From positions 89,103,295 to 89,167,294 of the forward strand of contig CM066327.1 of assembly GCA_033807775.1 (NCBI GenBank): a DNA stretch of 64,000 nucleotides. Direction: 5' to 3'. A program made the translations under genes and the position numbers. The DNA is from Saussurea involucrata. Its lineage: Eukaryota > Streptophyta > Magnoliopsida > Asterales > Asteraceae. The notes under the pieces were generated by a model. It was not told the origin of the DNA. It saw nothing but the letters and a program-made list of their open reading frames with translations, and did no database searches. Below are positions 21,601-32,755 of this stretch, one piece after another (within the stretch, counting starts at the first letter, position 1; each line of letters starts with the position of its first letter).

Positions 21601-23864
21601 ATGTCTCCTGCTGAAGAAGACATGAAAAAGTCGTGTCAGGTATGTGAACCTATCTTTTCAGAACTTTATGACCGAGTGAAACCTCATGTTGAACGGGTAG
21701 TTTCCTTTAAGGCCACTTCTAAAGAACAACTGCTTGAGATTAGGTCTCTAACCGAAAACCTAGATGTTCAAAAGAAAATAACTGAAAAATATAAGTCTGA
21801 AAATGCTATTTTAAAGGAGAAATGCAAAAATCTTTCTATAGCACCTAAAGACTTACGGGCCAAGTTATCTGAACTTCAGTCTCAGTTTGATCAATGCATG
21901 AATGAGAAAGAGGATATTGTTTATCAACGTTCCTCTCTTCAGATTCAGTACAAGGAGTTTGTTGCGAAAATTCTTGATCTTGAAACCAAACTCCACAAAA
22001 GGGGTCAAACTGATCAAACCATCTTTCTGAATAAACCCAAAGAGTTCACCTATTTCAACAAAGAATGGGGAATCGGATATGATAACCCACATTATTTGAA
22101 AAAGGGAAGATGGCATACACCTACCTTGTATGATTTTGGTTGTTTTGGGTTAGATAAAAAGTATCCGGAGTACGCAATTCAATGGACTGGTCCTCTTGAA
22201 CCCGAAAAAGAGGAGGAAACCGAGGAATATAAGCGCACACACAAACGAGGAATACAACTTCCATTTTGTTATGAGCCTTTAAATTATTCTTATAAGAAAA
22301 ATCCAAAGAAGTACCTCTCGAATGACTACTTCACCCCTACAAGGTTGCTAAGCCCAAGGATTCCTCCCAAAAGGATGAGGACCAAGCACCAGCAACCAAG
22401 AATGAGACGGACGAGTTTAAACTCTATGTTCCCCCTCTCATCTTGGAAGCAAAAATTGTCGAGTTGGAGGAGTCGTTTGAGAAAGAAAGGTCTATTTTTC
22501 AAAACGAACAGAAAGTGCTCATCTCTAAGATTGAGAAACTCAAATCTGAGAAAACCGACGGTGTGTCAAATGAGGAAAAGGAAAAATTTCAGTGGGAAAT
22601 CAATACGCTCTCATCAAAACTGTCTGAAATGACAAGAGAAACGATGAAAGAGCACCTGAGAAATGGTCAACTCCAAGAACAGATTAACCTTCTCCAGGCT
22701 CAAAAGCAGATTTCACCTGATCTTTCCTCCAACTCATCTGACACATCCTCGTGTAAAGCTTTCATAGGAAATATCTCGTCTCAAGAAAGTCAAGTTTCTC
22801 AAGATGAATGTGTTACAAGGAATTTAAACTCTGATTTTTCAAACGCTTCCGCACCAAATTCCTCAAAGCACACTACAGAAAGCACAAAGTGTTCCTCGCC
22901 TTCCTCGACCGATCCAAGTCAAGTAATTCCGGATGTCAATTTTTCAGAATTCATGAACTATGAAGGTAACTCTGATGGAGAGTTTGAGTCGTTTCCTTTC
23001 GACAAACCTCTCCCGAGTCATACTGATTTTTTTACTGCAGTAGTCAATCACCCGGTCAACTTCCTAAAGGGTACATGTTCTACCACTAAGGCCCCAGCTG
23101 TGATTGAGATTCCCAAATCTAAACCTGTTTCTCAAAACCAATCACAGCCAAGGCAAAAGAACGAGTGATTGCCTGCCAAAAATCCTGTTACTTCAAAGGT
23201 CACTGACCGCACTGTCCCTGTTGTTTCGGATAAAACCGGTCGAGCTAAACAAACAAAACCAAAGTGGCCAGCCAAGGAATCTGTCAAGGATGATGCATCA
23301 AAGTCGTTCAATACAGTCTTTCATCCTAGGATGAACAAAAACGATTGTGCCTGGAATCATAGGAATAATTTTGTTAATAGAGATGTTAATTTTCCGATGA
23401 AAATTTATTCCATTCAGCAATTGATTCAATTATCACACGATCGTTTGTGTTGTTCTAGTTGTGGTTGGAATGATTTTGATGACATTGCTAATAATGATTG
23501 GTTTGGATCATATCAAAGGTTTAATCATACACCCAAACGCAAGCCCCATAATAACCAGCAAAGACACTATCAAAAACGGGGTTACCAATCAGCGGTTAAA
23601 CCACAGCGGGAGACCAAACCTGCTCCTATATGGGTTGCTCCTACTGAGGTTAAACCGGCACCCAGGTGGAAAGCTGCTCCAAAATTTGTTCCTCCTAAAA
23701 GTGTAAATTCTGCACCGAAGAGGAAACAAGTGCCAAAACCAGTTCCCTCTAACGGTGTAAATCCTATACTTAAAGGGAAAGTTGGGACAAAGCAAGCTTC
23801 CCCAAACGGTGCCAAAACTAACCCTCCCGGACCCAGGAAAATCTGGGTACCCAAGGTCCGCTAA
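21601..23864 (+). pseudogene. Gag-tail-like coiled-coil protein of element B (no capsid, no zinc knuckle)
   Basis: MSPAEEDMKKSCQVCEP starts the ORF; CQVC aligns with the NQVCESC region after the zinc knuckle in A. About 130 residues of coiled coil follow, then KEFTYFNKEWGIGYDNPHYL, LEPEKEEETEEYKR and a second coiled coil nearly identical to A (EKFQWEINTLSSKLSEMT). The Lys/Pro-rich tail ends GPRKIWVPKVR. A one-base indel near 22335 and a TGA at 23166-23168 break the frame. Element E begins with a homologous ORF at the same place, so this short first gene is a property of the subfamily and not a unique accident. Confidence 0.75.
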
Positions 23865-23867
23865 ACT

Positions 23868-23980
23868 TGTTTTGCAGGACGGTCATGTGTGACTCTTAGA
23901 CACTGGATGCTCCACACACATGACCGAAAGGAGGGAGCTGCTCACGATCTACAAGGAATAATATTGTGAAGACGTGAGGT
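23868..23980 (+). pseudogene. Protease remnant and deletion junction in element B
   Basis: A short peptide DTGCSTHMTERRELLTIYKE (about 23900-23960) matches the protease start of A. Homology to pol stops near 23980, and the sequence passes directly to the region that follows RNase H in A. The rest of protease, integrase, RT and RNase H have been removed in one large deletion. Confidence 0.8.
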
Positions 23981-24269
23981 TTGTCTATACCTGAGCTTTC
24001 ACGGACTGCTCATGTGTTTAGGGGGAGCATGATCAGCTATCAGGTATGTTACTCTACTGTTAAGGGGGAGCGTCACACACATTTTTTTCTTAAATATGTT
24101 AAAAAGTTTTTTGTGTGTGTGAATACTCCCGTGTGCACTTCACTCTACGCGCACATTCTGAGGGGGAGCATGTTTTCCCCCATTCTCAGTTTGAGGGGGA
24201 GCAAGAGATCCATTTTTTCAAAAATTCTACAGGTTTTATCTCTTTGAAAAATGGAATTATTCTTTAAAG

Positions 24270-24505
24270 TGTAAAAGTGTCCGGACATCAGTCCGGATGA
24301 CTTTCCGGAGTCCCCCCTTTATCCGGACACTCCCCTGTTCATCCGGATACCTCTGACATCCGGACACATGTGTTATCCGGAAAAGACTAGGTCCGGAAAA
24401 CTAGGCCTCCCCATTCATATCCGGACACTTGCTTATCTTATCCGGAAAACCCATTTACCCGGACACCATGTGTTGTCCGGACACCTTGGCATTTTCATCC
24501 GTACA
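24270..24505 (+). repeat. Second TCCGGA array of element B, before the aORF
   Basis: GTCCGGACATC, ATCCGGACAC, ATCCGGATACC and TTGTCCGGACACC words are dense here, at the position of the arrays at 9770-10640 in A. Confidence 0.85.
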
Positions 24506-24587
24506 ACTCTGCTGTTGTGTCCATTCTGTACCTGCTTTGTCACTGCCAGTCCTCGATCTGTCTCAGATTGAGCCACTCCCGACGAAG

Positions 24588-24643
24588 GTACGCACCGACA
24601 TTTGTTTCTCCGCCTCAGTTTCTAACTTTGGGTCTTTTTACAG
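24588..24643 (+). other. Candidate mini-intron / 3' splice site before the element B aORF
   Basis: GAAG|GTACGC and GGTCTTTTTACAG|AT enclose 56 bp, and the ATG follows seven bases later (24651). Element A has the same donor word and a similar acceptor 57 bp apart. Conservation between two copies favours function; whether the local or a distant donor is used is unknown. Confidence 0.5.
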
Positions 24644-24650
24644 ATATTCC

Positions 24651-27358
24651 ATGGCGGATCAACAACCTCAATCCGAGGGGAAGAATCACACTGTTTTCTT
24701 ACAAAGTCTAAATATTTTTTCTTGTGTTGATATCACTCTCACTTCGAGGGGGAGCAAGTCAATCCTCATGTATGTTTTGAGAGAGATAATATCCGTGCTA
24801 TAAATATGCCTGAAACCCTACCTATGATAGCATATAGACGAGAGTTAGGGAATCCCATAGTCCAGCCAGAGCCGGAGGGACCTTCCCAGGGACATAGAAC
24901 ATGTGAAAAGGAGGGTGTTAAGGTCGAACGCGAACCAAGAAAGATTGAGCCGTAAAGATAACGAGGCTCCTGAGCGAAACCAACCATGTCATATCCGGGT
25001 TGCCACATCTCCTACCTCGTCTCATTTGTTGGGACAGGGTATTGAAGAAGCCTCCGTGGACCCAGCGGAGCAATTGCACGACCTCCATAGCCACTCATCC
25101 GTCTCTCAAAAGACGGATGTTTCAGTCATACACGGGGAACAAGCACAACTTCCGCCGGCCTCTCATTCGGAGAGTCAAGGTGTTGAAATAAGAGACCAGC
25201 AGCCCCCAGTCTCGACTTCTTTGCATGCACCATCGAGTCTAGAGCCTATTGTTATTGAACATTCTTCGCCTAGGACACTTGATGCGGAACAACACCAAGT
25301 CGCGGCTCTTAGTGACCCGACCGGAACGTCTATAGTGTCTCCGACTTCCGGAACACGAGGATTGGACGGAAATCCTACCACAGTTAATATCATGCCAGCT
25401 GTGAACGTAGGTGGCTCTACCTCTACGATAGATGCCTCAACGGGTACTCTAAGTGAGCTCGGCGTTATTTTACCCGACTTTGTGTCAAAAGGGTCTCTGG
25501 ACAGCACCCTTGAGGCTGTCCGACAGGTTATGGAGCAACAAATGCAGGAACATGTAGCCGCTGAACTTGCCAAAGCGATGCGTGCTATCAAAGACAAGGG
25601 CCACCTCGTCGACACTGAAACCGCCTCTGTGCCTCCACCGATTCAACCGCAACCTACTTATTCGGTGGACACCCTGAAGACGATGCTCATAGCCCAACTG
25701 CTCCAGGAATCCGACACAACCGCATTTGCCGAAGCAGACATGATCTCAGTTCTCCGATCCCAGGTCACTGCTCCATCTTCATCCATCACCTCACGCCTTG
25801 ACGCCATTGACTCGACCCTCAACGACTACAAAAAAGCGCTCGCCACGCTGTCTGAGAGGGTCCGCTCACTAGAAGACACTTGTAAGAGTCAAGCCGGCGG
25901 TCTCAAACGCAAGCACGATGACGAGGATGATCCTGATCACCGTGAGGGGGAGAACGTCTACGCCAAACCGAGACCGTCCAGATCGTGACTGTCGAAACTA
26001 CAACAGTGGTTCAACAGGAACCCCCAACTGCGGCAACTTCAACAGAAACACCCGAATCCGAGTTGCCATTAGCACAGATGGTCATCGACATGGATATTTC
26101 AGATGATGAAGCCCCAGCGGTTGAAAAGCCCGAGGGTACAACACAGGAATTGGTCGCACAAGAACCATCAGACATGCCGACGCTTACCATGATTGATCCT
26201 GCATGTGAAACCAACCCCGAAACCGAAGACGCATGGTACGAAAAAGCTGCTAGAGCCGTAAACTTCGAGGTAAACTTGGTGTTTCCCACTGATGAAGACG
26301 ACAAAGTTGATTACGACCAGTTTCTGCTTCAGAATTTCTATGGTACGCCTCCCGTTCACTCGACTCAACCCGCTACGACTACAGATCAACCCGAAAGCTC
26401 CAATGCAGAAATCCCGACATCTCCTCAGCAAACGACAGCTCCTGATCTTCCTCCCCCTCCTCAGCAACAAAACCATTGGGAGAAGATCATGGTCCTCATT
26501 CCTCATCTGGAGGAATCTCTGAAGAAGCTGTTTGTACACAGAATTCGCCCGATCGAGCCGACATTCTGCCTTGGCATCTACAGTCCTGAACCGGCACGTC
26601 AACTCCGATACGTAGAAGCCATGAAGCGGTGTCTCCCGAGAGACCAAGTTCGAACCAAACTCAAAATTTCTGAGGTGCTAAAGATTCAGTCAAACAAAAT
26701 CATGAAGATCGTCTTTCCCGTATTCACTGTTCGACGTGAAGACGGAAAAGAAAGGATTTTTTCTGAAGCTGACTTTAAGCATCTCCATCCGTTCGGCCTC
26801 CTGGTTATTCTGAGAGACCTTCGCACCAGAACCATCCGACCGCTTGCTGTAACAAAGGCGCTCGAAGCGGTTCGTCGATTCCTCGTCCGTTCTATTATGA
26901 TCTCTTATCTTACGTACTTTCAAATGGCAGTCGAGAACCGAGCGAAGAAGGTAAATCTGCTCAAACCGAATCTGAAAGCTCCTGAACTGTCGATGTATCC
27001 CGAGAATGCAATGCTGCTTCAACCGGAATTTGGGATCGTCTTCCTCAACGCTCGGAAAGAAAAGAAGTTTATGAGGTTCAGTCAGGTAGATCGATTTTGC
27101 GACGGCACACTGCTCAAAGTTCAAGACGCTATTCGGAAGATCATCAAGCACGAATCCGAAAATCCAAAGGTATCCTATGTACCCAATCTGAATGAAAGAA
27201 CTGCTCAGACTGCTTTGGATATGGTTGAAGAACGTCTCGACTACCACCGCGCCATCAGATTCTTTGAGGTTCATTTCGCGTTGCGCAAACGATACGTATT
27301 CAACTGGCAAGAGATAGAGCGCGAACTCGAACTTCAAATCAAAGGGGGAGATTGTTAG
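24651..27358 (+). pseudogene. aORF of element B, N-terminal domain deleted
   Basis: Starts MADQQPQSEGKNH, then loses homology. Similarity to A returns at AYRRELGNPIVQPEPEGP (about 24827), so the N-terminal globular domain is deleted. From 24903 a long frame covers the Ser/Thr-rich region, the amphipathic segment around DSTLEAVRQVMEQQMQEHVA and the coiled coil LDAIDSTLNDYKKALATLSE. It ends at 25986-25988, and a frameshift next to the PPT-like word CGTGAGGGGGAGAA joins it to the 457-codon frame up to 27358. That frame contains the acidic stretch, PPPPQQQ and the complete C-terminal domain (REDGKERIFSEADFKHLHPF, RFSQVDRFCDGTLLKVQDAI). The last residues, KGGDC, and the stop come from the polypurine tract and LTR. 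Confidence 0.75.
27339..27352 (+). promoter_or_regulatory. Polypurine tract of element B
   Basis: TCAAAGGGGGAGAT directly before the 3' LTR. It lies inside the reading frame of the aORF. Confidence 0.9.
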
Positions 27359-27632
27359 GGTAAAATATGTGTTGATTTAAAGTTCAAGGGTTTATTTTGT
27401 AATAGATTAAACTTAGTCCATAGTGAACGGGCCGTGGGCTTGTTACCACGGGCCCAGCATATATAAAGTGCAATTAGCTTAGAAAATTAGCCAGTTGTCT
27501 CATTTTCTTTCTCAATTCTGTATTGTAAACACTCTGATTGAAAAGCATAATACAGGGATGACCAGTTGAAATGATTACTCTTATTGTTTATTATTTCGAT
27601 TTCATATTTGTTGCACGGATCTGGATTCAACA
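27353..27632 (+). repeat. 3' LTR of element B
   Basis: TGTTAGGGTAAAATATG...GGATTCAACA, followed by the duplicated target GGCCC (27633-27637). Confidence 0.95.
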
Positions 27633-27637
27633 GGCCC

Positions 27638-29188
27638 AACTCTCTTCCCCCTCGGAACGCACCACCCCAACCCACAAGGTGTCTTTAGAATCAAGCCGGT
27701 CCTCGACTTTATGTTTCAAAGCCTCACGCTTACCGATTTTCTCAGTTTCGGTTCCGATTAATTCTCCAACCAACATCTGTAACATCTCAGGCCAACCGTA
27801 ACAGAAATTTCCCGCTTTGTCCACACACCTGGACTCACGGTTTTGAAACGCGTCTAAACCAGATTTTCACATACACCTTTACTTCCTTAAAGAAGGAATC
27901 TTACTGAATTTAACGTCACAACAACATGAATCCTTTACAAAATATATATCCACCTATTTCGCCAATCTTAACACAAAGTCAACCTCGAATATCCTAAGAA
28001 ACTCCCAGTTATGAGTTTCTTCATTGTATAACAAGAAATTTCTAAATCACCTCCCCCAACACGACATACGTCTAACGTAAAAAAATATTTTCTTTCCTTC
28101 AAGCCACGCTGACCACAACTCAACTATGGTAACCATTTCGTACGCTCCCACCACATCATCACCTCGCACGTACACATAGCTAACAACAGGAGACCTCCAT
28201 AATCCATCATCCGGAGTATCCACCGACTCAAACTGAATCAATCCATGAAGACACATACTCAAGTTCTTACTGCATCCAATAAGCGTTCAACCACATATGA
28301 TATACGTTCGAGTTTCACTCGCCCCTCAAGAAGGAGTGACCTTGCTCCCACAACTATTCTCATTAGCACATCGTTGAACACCATGTTTAATTCAGAATAC
28401 TCATACTTCTGATGCTCACTCAAACCTGACGATCTTACCCTTTGAGCGTCCCGTACCACCAATTATACCATGCATCCCTGAAGGCATAGATCACGCAGTT
28501 TTCAAGGAAAACTTGTTGACCCGAGCAAGTCTTCCCACACTTTAACCATGACATGCACCAAATCCACGCCCTCTTACCCTCACGAGGGGTTCATAGATCT
28601 GCCAGTAACATCACTTTAAGCATTTCTCCACATATTTGGTACCATTACCAACCTTCTGACTTTCAGAACATATCGTCTTGACCTCTTTACGCAAGCTTGG
28701 GGCATTGTCGTCCTACCAATACTTACTCCGTTTCCTACCATTTCAACGCACCAAAAGCACATCGGTGTTACTACGCCTAACCTGACGGTTTCACCACGGT
28801 TTTCCCTCAAGATAATCAACCAAGTCTTCTTGAAATAATAACCAATGCCCTAAAGCGCCACACATTTCTCGTTCTCCAAGCGGAGTTAACTTACTCACTA
28901 GAATTTCTTTATACACAAGGAATACTTCAATAATCCCCATGACTTTTAAATCTACTACACCACATCACGAACTAAATGAATATTGCATTCACATCGACGC
29001 TAAAATAGAGTAAGAATAATTTCACCCAAAATTACACGTAACCAGAAAGAACACATGCTTCTATTTTAGGTAGCCCCCCTACCACCACTCCATCCTTTGT
29101 TTTCAAATAACAGTAGCGTATCCCGTTTCACAATTCACACACCCCAAATCGAGCATAATCGTCACCCTTGATTACCTCTATAGAGGTC
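27638..29188 (-). pseudogene. Degenerate internal region of element G (middle part)
   Basis: This stretch lies between the insertions of B and K and must be part of G by position. The minus strand has several 60-70-codon fragments but none with a clear RT, integrase or RNase H motif. A fragment ending near 27640 (GTETEKIGKREALKHKV) loosely resembles the segment before the chromodomain in chromoviruses. I can support only 'decayed pol, 3' part'. Confidence 0.4.
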
Positions 29189-30288
29189 TGTTTGGGTAAA
29201 AAATCACACCCTCGACCGACTTGGGAAATCCCCTCGACATGACCCACGAACCACAATATCTACAAAAGACATACCCCCGGTCGACAAAGGTGGTACCCAT
29301 TATTACTATATCCCCGACACACACTAATCGGGTATTAAAAGACATATTAGATCAATAGCCGTCTTACGTCTAATGATCGCACGTCACGCGTCGCACGACA
29401 CGTGTCGCACGTCGTAACCACGACCAAGGTAAGGAAAACCCTTAATCCTTTTTCCGCGACGAAGGTAAAATCATAGTACTTTATCTCTTAATCGAAAGTA
29501 TTTTACCTTATGACACTCGACCTCGACGTCGCCCGCTCCGCACGACCGTCGCATAAGATCATGCGACCCCGGCTGACTGACATATAACATTACTGTTACA
29601 TTTGTTTGATCTTTAATGCAGGAGTCAACACTCTTAATGAACAGCGGCTATAACCAACGAAGTCATTAACAGCCATTAACAGCATTAAAGAAGACGGCGA
29701 CCGTTACAACAAGCCATTAAAGCCTTTAATGAGCTAATTAAAGCTCCCAAAGACTATAAATATGAAGCTAAATCTTCATTCCAGGGGACAACAGACAATT
29801 CCAGAACCACACGGTGAACTCAAGAACACACGAAGCAAAGAGTTTCTCTCTCGAAGAATCGCTCTCGACGCACGACATTCGCTCTCGGCGCACGACAACC
29901 ACTCACGACACATTGTTTTCACACGCGACATACACCTGTTTTACATTACAAACACTTGTACTTTACATTTTGAAGCATTTCCTTCACTTGTACCGTAATC
30001 ATTTGTACGATCGACGCAAGGACATCGCCCCTGATTGGTGACCATAGTACATCGACGACATCCATTGTCGTCCGCAGGTTTTTTCCCTTGTTCGGGGTTT
30101 TTCCTGCATCATCAAAATCTCTTGTCTTGTCTACATTTCCTTCGTATTTTTTCTTGCTTATTTCAATGGTTCAATCTTTAGTTGATAAGGTCCGAAACCG
30201 TACCTTAAATCGTATTTTTATATGATTTTCGGCATAAGACAGTTTAATGCAATTTTTGGCATCTTTGGTGCGATTTTTGGCATTAACA
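29189..30288 (+). repeat. 5' LTR of element K
   Basis: The 1,100-bp LTR holds a likely TATA box TATAAATAT (29755-29763), preceded by a run of CATTAAAG-type words. A G-box CACGTG (29399-29404) lies in a stretch built from GTCGCACGAC words. The counterpart is at 32756-33855. Confidence 0.92.
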
Positions 30289-30291
30289 GTT

Positions 30292-30309
30292 TGGCACCAT
30301 CCGTGGGAC
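30292..30309 (+). promoter_or_regulatory. Primer-binding site of element K
   Basis: TGGCACCATCCGTGGGAC three bases after the 5' LTR. It differs from the TGGTATCAGAGC sites of the copia elements and matches the type seen in Tat-group gypsy elements. The tRNA species was not determined. Confidence 0.8.
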
Positions 30310-30727
30310 CCAACTAAGGATTTCCTTCGAAATAAACATCGTATTACTAACGTTTTCTCTTGTGTAGATCTTCGTTTTCCATTTGTCGACTTCAAGTCTT
30401 GACCACACAACGAAGATCCAATTGAAGTTGGAAGACACTGATCATAAAAAATGCTCAGTCAATGTATCGCAGGTATCGCATCATCCGAAGGGCTCGGGGG
30501 CTCGGAACCCCCGTCGCAAAATGGGAAATACCATATCTTTGATTTCAAAAGTCTTTGGAAAATTGAGCTTATCGACTCCAAGTTACGGTAACTGAATTAG
30601 GGTAAAACAACTCTATATATATACTCTAAGTATATTCTCCTCGTTCAAATATTATGATCTAAATGTTGATTTAAGCATCAAAGGATCATTGGTCAATCCA
30701 ACGACCACCCCCGATTTTACATTGCAG

Positions 30728-31030
30728 GATCGTCTTACGATTTACATCGTGAGAAATAAAAAGTCTCTACGACTTAAGTACAGGTTTTACGATTTATATC
30801 GTGAAAAAATGAAAGTCTCTAAGACTTACATCGCAGGTCTTACGATTTACATCGTGAGAAACCAAAGTCTCTACGACTTAAAAAAACACATGTCTTACGA
30901 TTTATAGTCGTCAGTAGAAGACGACTCGCATTTTTTCTCATGATCGCCAGTGATGGCAAACGCATGTTACGATTTATAGTCGTCGATAAGAGACGACCCA
31001 CGTTTTAAATCTTATGATCGCCAGTCATGG
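30728..31030 (+). repeat. Palindromic ACGATTTACATCGT-type repeats in element K
   Basis: TTACGATTTACATCGTGAGAAA recurs near 30733-30756 and 30840-30860, with a TTATATCGT variant at about 30789-30810. Each is followed by GTCTCTACGACTTA or GTCTCTAAGACTTA. Further on, ACGATTTATAGTCGTC and GACGAC words continue the pattern. The core is an imperfect palindrome that could form small stems. Confidence 0.75.
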
Positions 31031-31265
31031 CAAAAACAGGTTAAAATTCTCGATCGCCAATAAAAGCGACTCGCATGTTGAAAACTCATGACCACTAGTC
31101 ATGACATATGTCGTCCATAAAGACGACTTGTACATTTAACCTCACAACCACCAGTCATGGTAAGACGCATGTCAAAGCGCAAAAGTTGCCAATGAATGCG
31201 ACTCGTACATTTTAATTTCATGATTTCCGATAAAGGTAAGTCGCAAGATTAACTGTATAATCGCA

Positions 31266-31482
31266 AGCAAAAGTCTATCAAGAAGGCGACTACGTCCTTC
31301 ATCGAGTGTTCCAAAACACTCAAGAGCTTAATGCAAGTAAACTTTTCTCTAAGTGGAAAGGTCCTTATCGTATCTTAGAAGTTGTGGGTAAAGGTGCCTA
31401 TCGGCTCCAAACCCTCGACGGTCGAGACATCCCAAGCAGCTGGAATGCAACGCATCTGAAAAGCCAACGACCAACCTCTGAC
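31266..31482 (+). pseudogene. Integrase C-terminal remnant of element K
   Basis: Reads YQEGDYVLHRVFQN...LFSKWKGPYRILEVVGKGAYRL...IPSSWNATHLK, the GPY/F-type C-terminus of gypsy integrases that ends the Tat-group pol. It is open from about 31266 but has no start and no catalytic core. The 3' remnant of pol therefore survived the internal deletion. Confidence 0.85.
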
Positions 31483-32755
31483 ATTGTTTTATCGCAGGAT
31501 CACACGACATAAGTTACCAAGTCTACTATAGGACTTTATTCTCGCAGGATCGCACAATATATATTGCTAAGTCTATTGTACGACTTTAGTACACTCTCAC
31601 AGGATCGTACGATATAAACAATCAGTTTTATTAGACGATTCGATTGTATAACTACAGGAACACATGATCCAAGTTCATCGTATGATCAAATCACACAATC
31701 GTAAGGTCTAACGACCCCCCAATCTAAGTTCTTCAACTTAGAAAAATTTCATGTTCTGAATGAATGCTTTGATCGCATGCGCTCATGTTTGCTTATACGA
31801 TTCAGGAATATAAAAGTCTTATGACTTACGTTCTAGTCGTTGTATTACAATGGATGCCCAAGTCGCACGACTTCTTGTTCATTTTTATACTTAATGAATT
31901 TTTACAGTCGATATTACATATGTCCATGACATGTGCTAATCAGGTTCAATAGAAAGGTAAACTTTTTACCGACTATCGCTAAAGCGAAACTTACAACTAG
32001 CTAAAAAAGGCTAGACACAACGTATCATAGGTCTCTAGCGACCGTATCGGCTGTAAACGCCAGATCAAAGGTCTTTAATGACCAAATCGGCTCGAGCACC
32101 AGAACATATGTCTTTAACGACCGTATCGGCTGTGAACGCCAGATCACAGGACCACGTCGACCGAGAACGCCAACCCGGCGACATGGACCCCTGTCTCATC
32201 GATAGGAAAACGTTCCCTGAAAGACGGGAGCAAATATTTCCTCAGATGAGGAAACAACGTCGTCCCGTCTAGGACACCAACAAAGTCGTCCGGTCTAGGA
32301 CACCCACAACGTTGTCCCGTCTAGGACACCATCGGCCGATGACCCGTCCCCCTTGTCGGTAGACGTTGGGGACAACACCTTGGACACTAGCCTCGTCACT
32401 GTCGCCAGAAGCGCCGAACTTGCTGGTGTCGCGTCCATCACGCCAGAACGGCTGGATGACGCCATCGCCTCCTTAGGCGTGACAACTCTCGACGAAACGT
32501 CAGCCCTCAAAGACGGTTCCTTCAGGACCACCGTCCTTGTCTTCTTCAAGGTTCCCGACCCAGCTGTCGGGACCTTCTTTCTCCTTTCCCGGCCTCGAAG
32601 GGCAAACGCAACTTGCGTCGCCTTCTTTGGCTGACCAAGTCAATTTTCCTCTGATGATCTTAGCAAAAGTAACACGTCTCCGTAGCAACGTATTTTACTT
32701 TAGTGCGAGATCTGAAATTCCAATGGCCTTGAAATTCAGATCTCGGGGGGCTAAC
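31483..32755 (+). repeat. 3' non-coding region of element K with tandem repeats
   Basis: The first part (31490-32000) is loose repetition of TCGCAGGATCGCACGA-like words. Three 40-bp units follow (about 32028-32150; core GTCTTTAACGACCGTATCGG then TGTGAACGCCAGATCA). Three units of about 27 bp come next (about 32262-32332; core TCGTCCCGTCTAGGACACC). A G/C-rich stretch (32333-32690) has an 84-codon minus-strand frame and a 93-codon plus-strand frame, neither with family likeness. The region ends at the polypurine tract (TCTCGGGGGGCTAAC, 32741-32755). Confidence 0.75.

Larger units (their letters stand above)
24018..24757 (+). repeat. Five internal polypurine-tract-like sites in element B
   Basis: GGGGGAGC words at about 24021-24028, 24063-24071, 24161-24169, 24193-24201 and 24747-24754, mostly preceded by TTTA, TTGA or CTGA. 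They copy the real tract AAAGGGGGAGAT at the 3' LTR. Spacing is irregular, so this is not a simple tandem repeat. Confidence 0.75.
20452..27632 (+). mobile_element. Non-autonomous copia element B (7.2 kb), plus strand
   Basis: LTRs of 279/280 bp of the same family as A are flanked by the 5-bp duplication GGCCC (20447-20451 and 27633-27637). Internal order: primer site, leader with TCCGGA array, a gag-tail-like coiled-coil ORF without capsid or zinc knuckle, a short protease remnant, a spacer with polypurine-like repeats and a second TCCGGA array, the aORF, polypurine tract, LTR. Integrase, RT and RNase H are completely absent. Mobilisation would therefore have needed proteins from an autonomous relative such as a functional form of A. 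The LTRs differ at about 12 sites by eye (about 4%). Confidence 0.95.

Noticed and set aside
26690..27337. 215-codon minus-strand frame opposite the element B extra gene
   Set aside because: It is the exact antisense of the conserved C-terminal domain of the aORF; the matching antisense frame in A (5122-5487) exists for the same reason. No family likeness of its own.
29762..29998. Identical small proteins at 29762-29998 and 33329-33565
   Set aside because: They are the same position in the two LTRs of K, downstream of the TATA box; duplication reflects the LTR pair and not a gene family.
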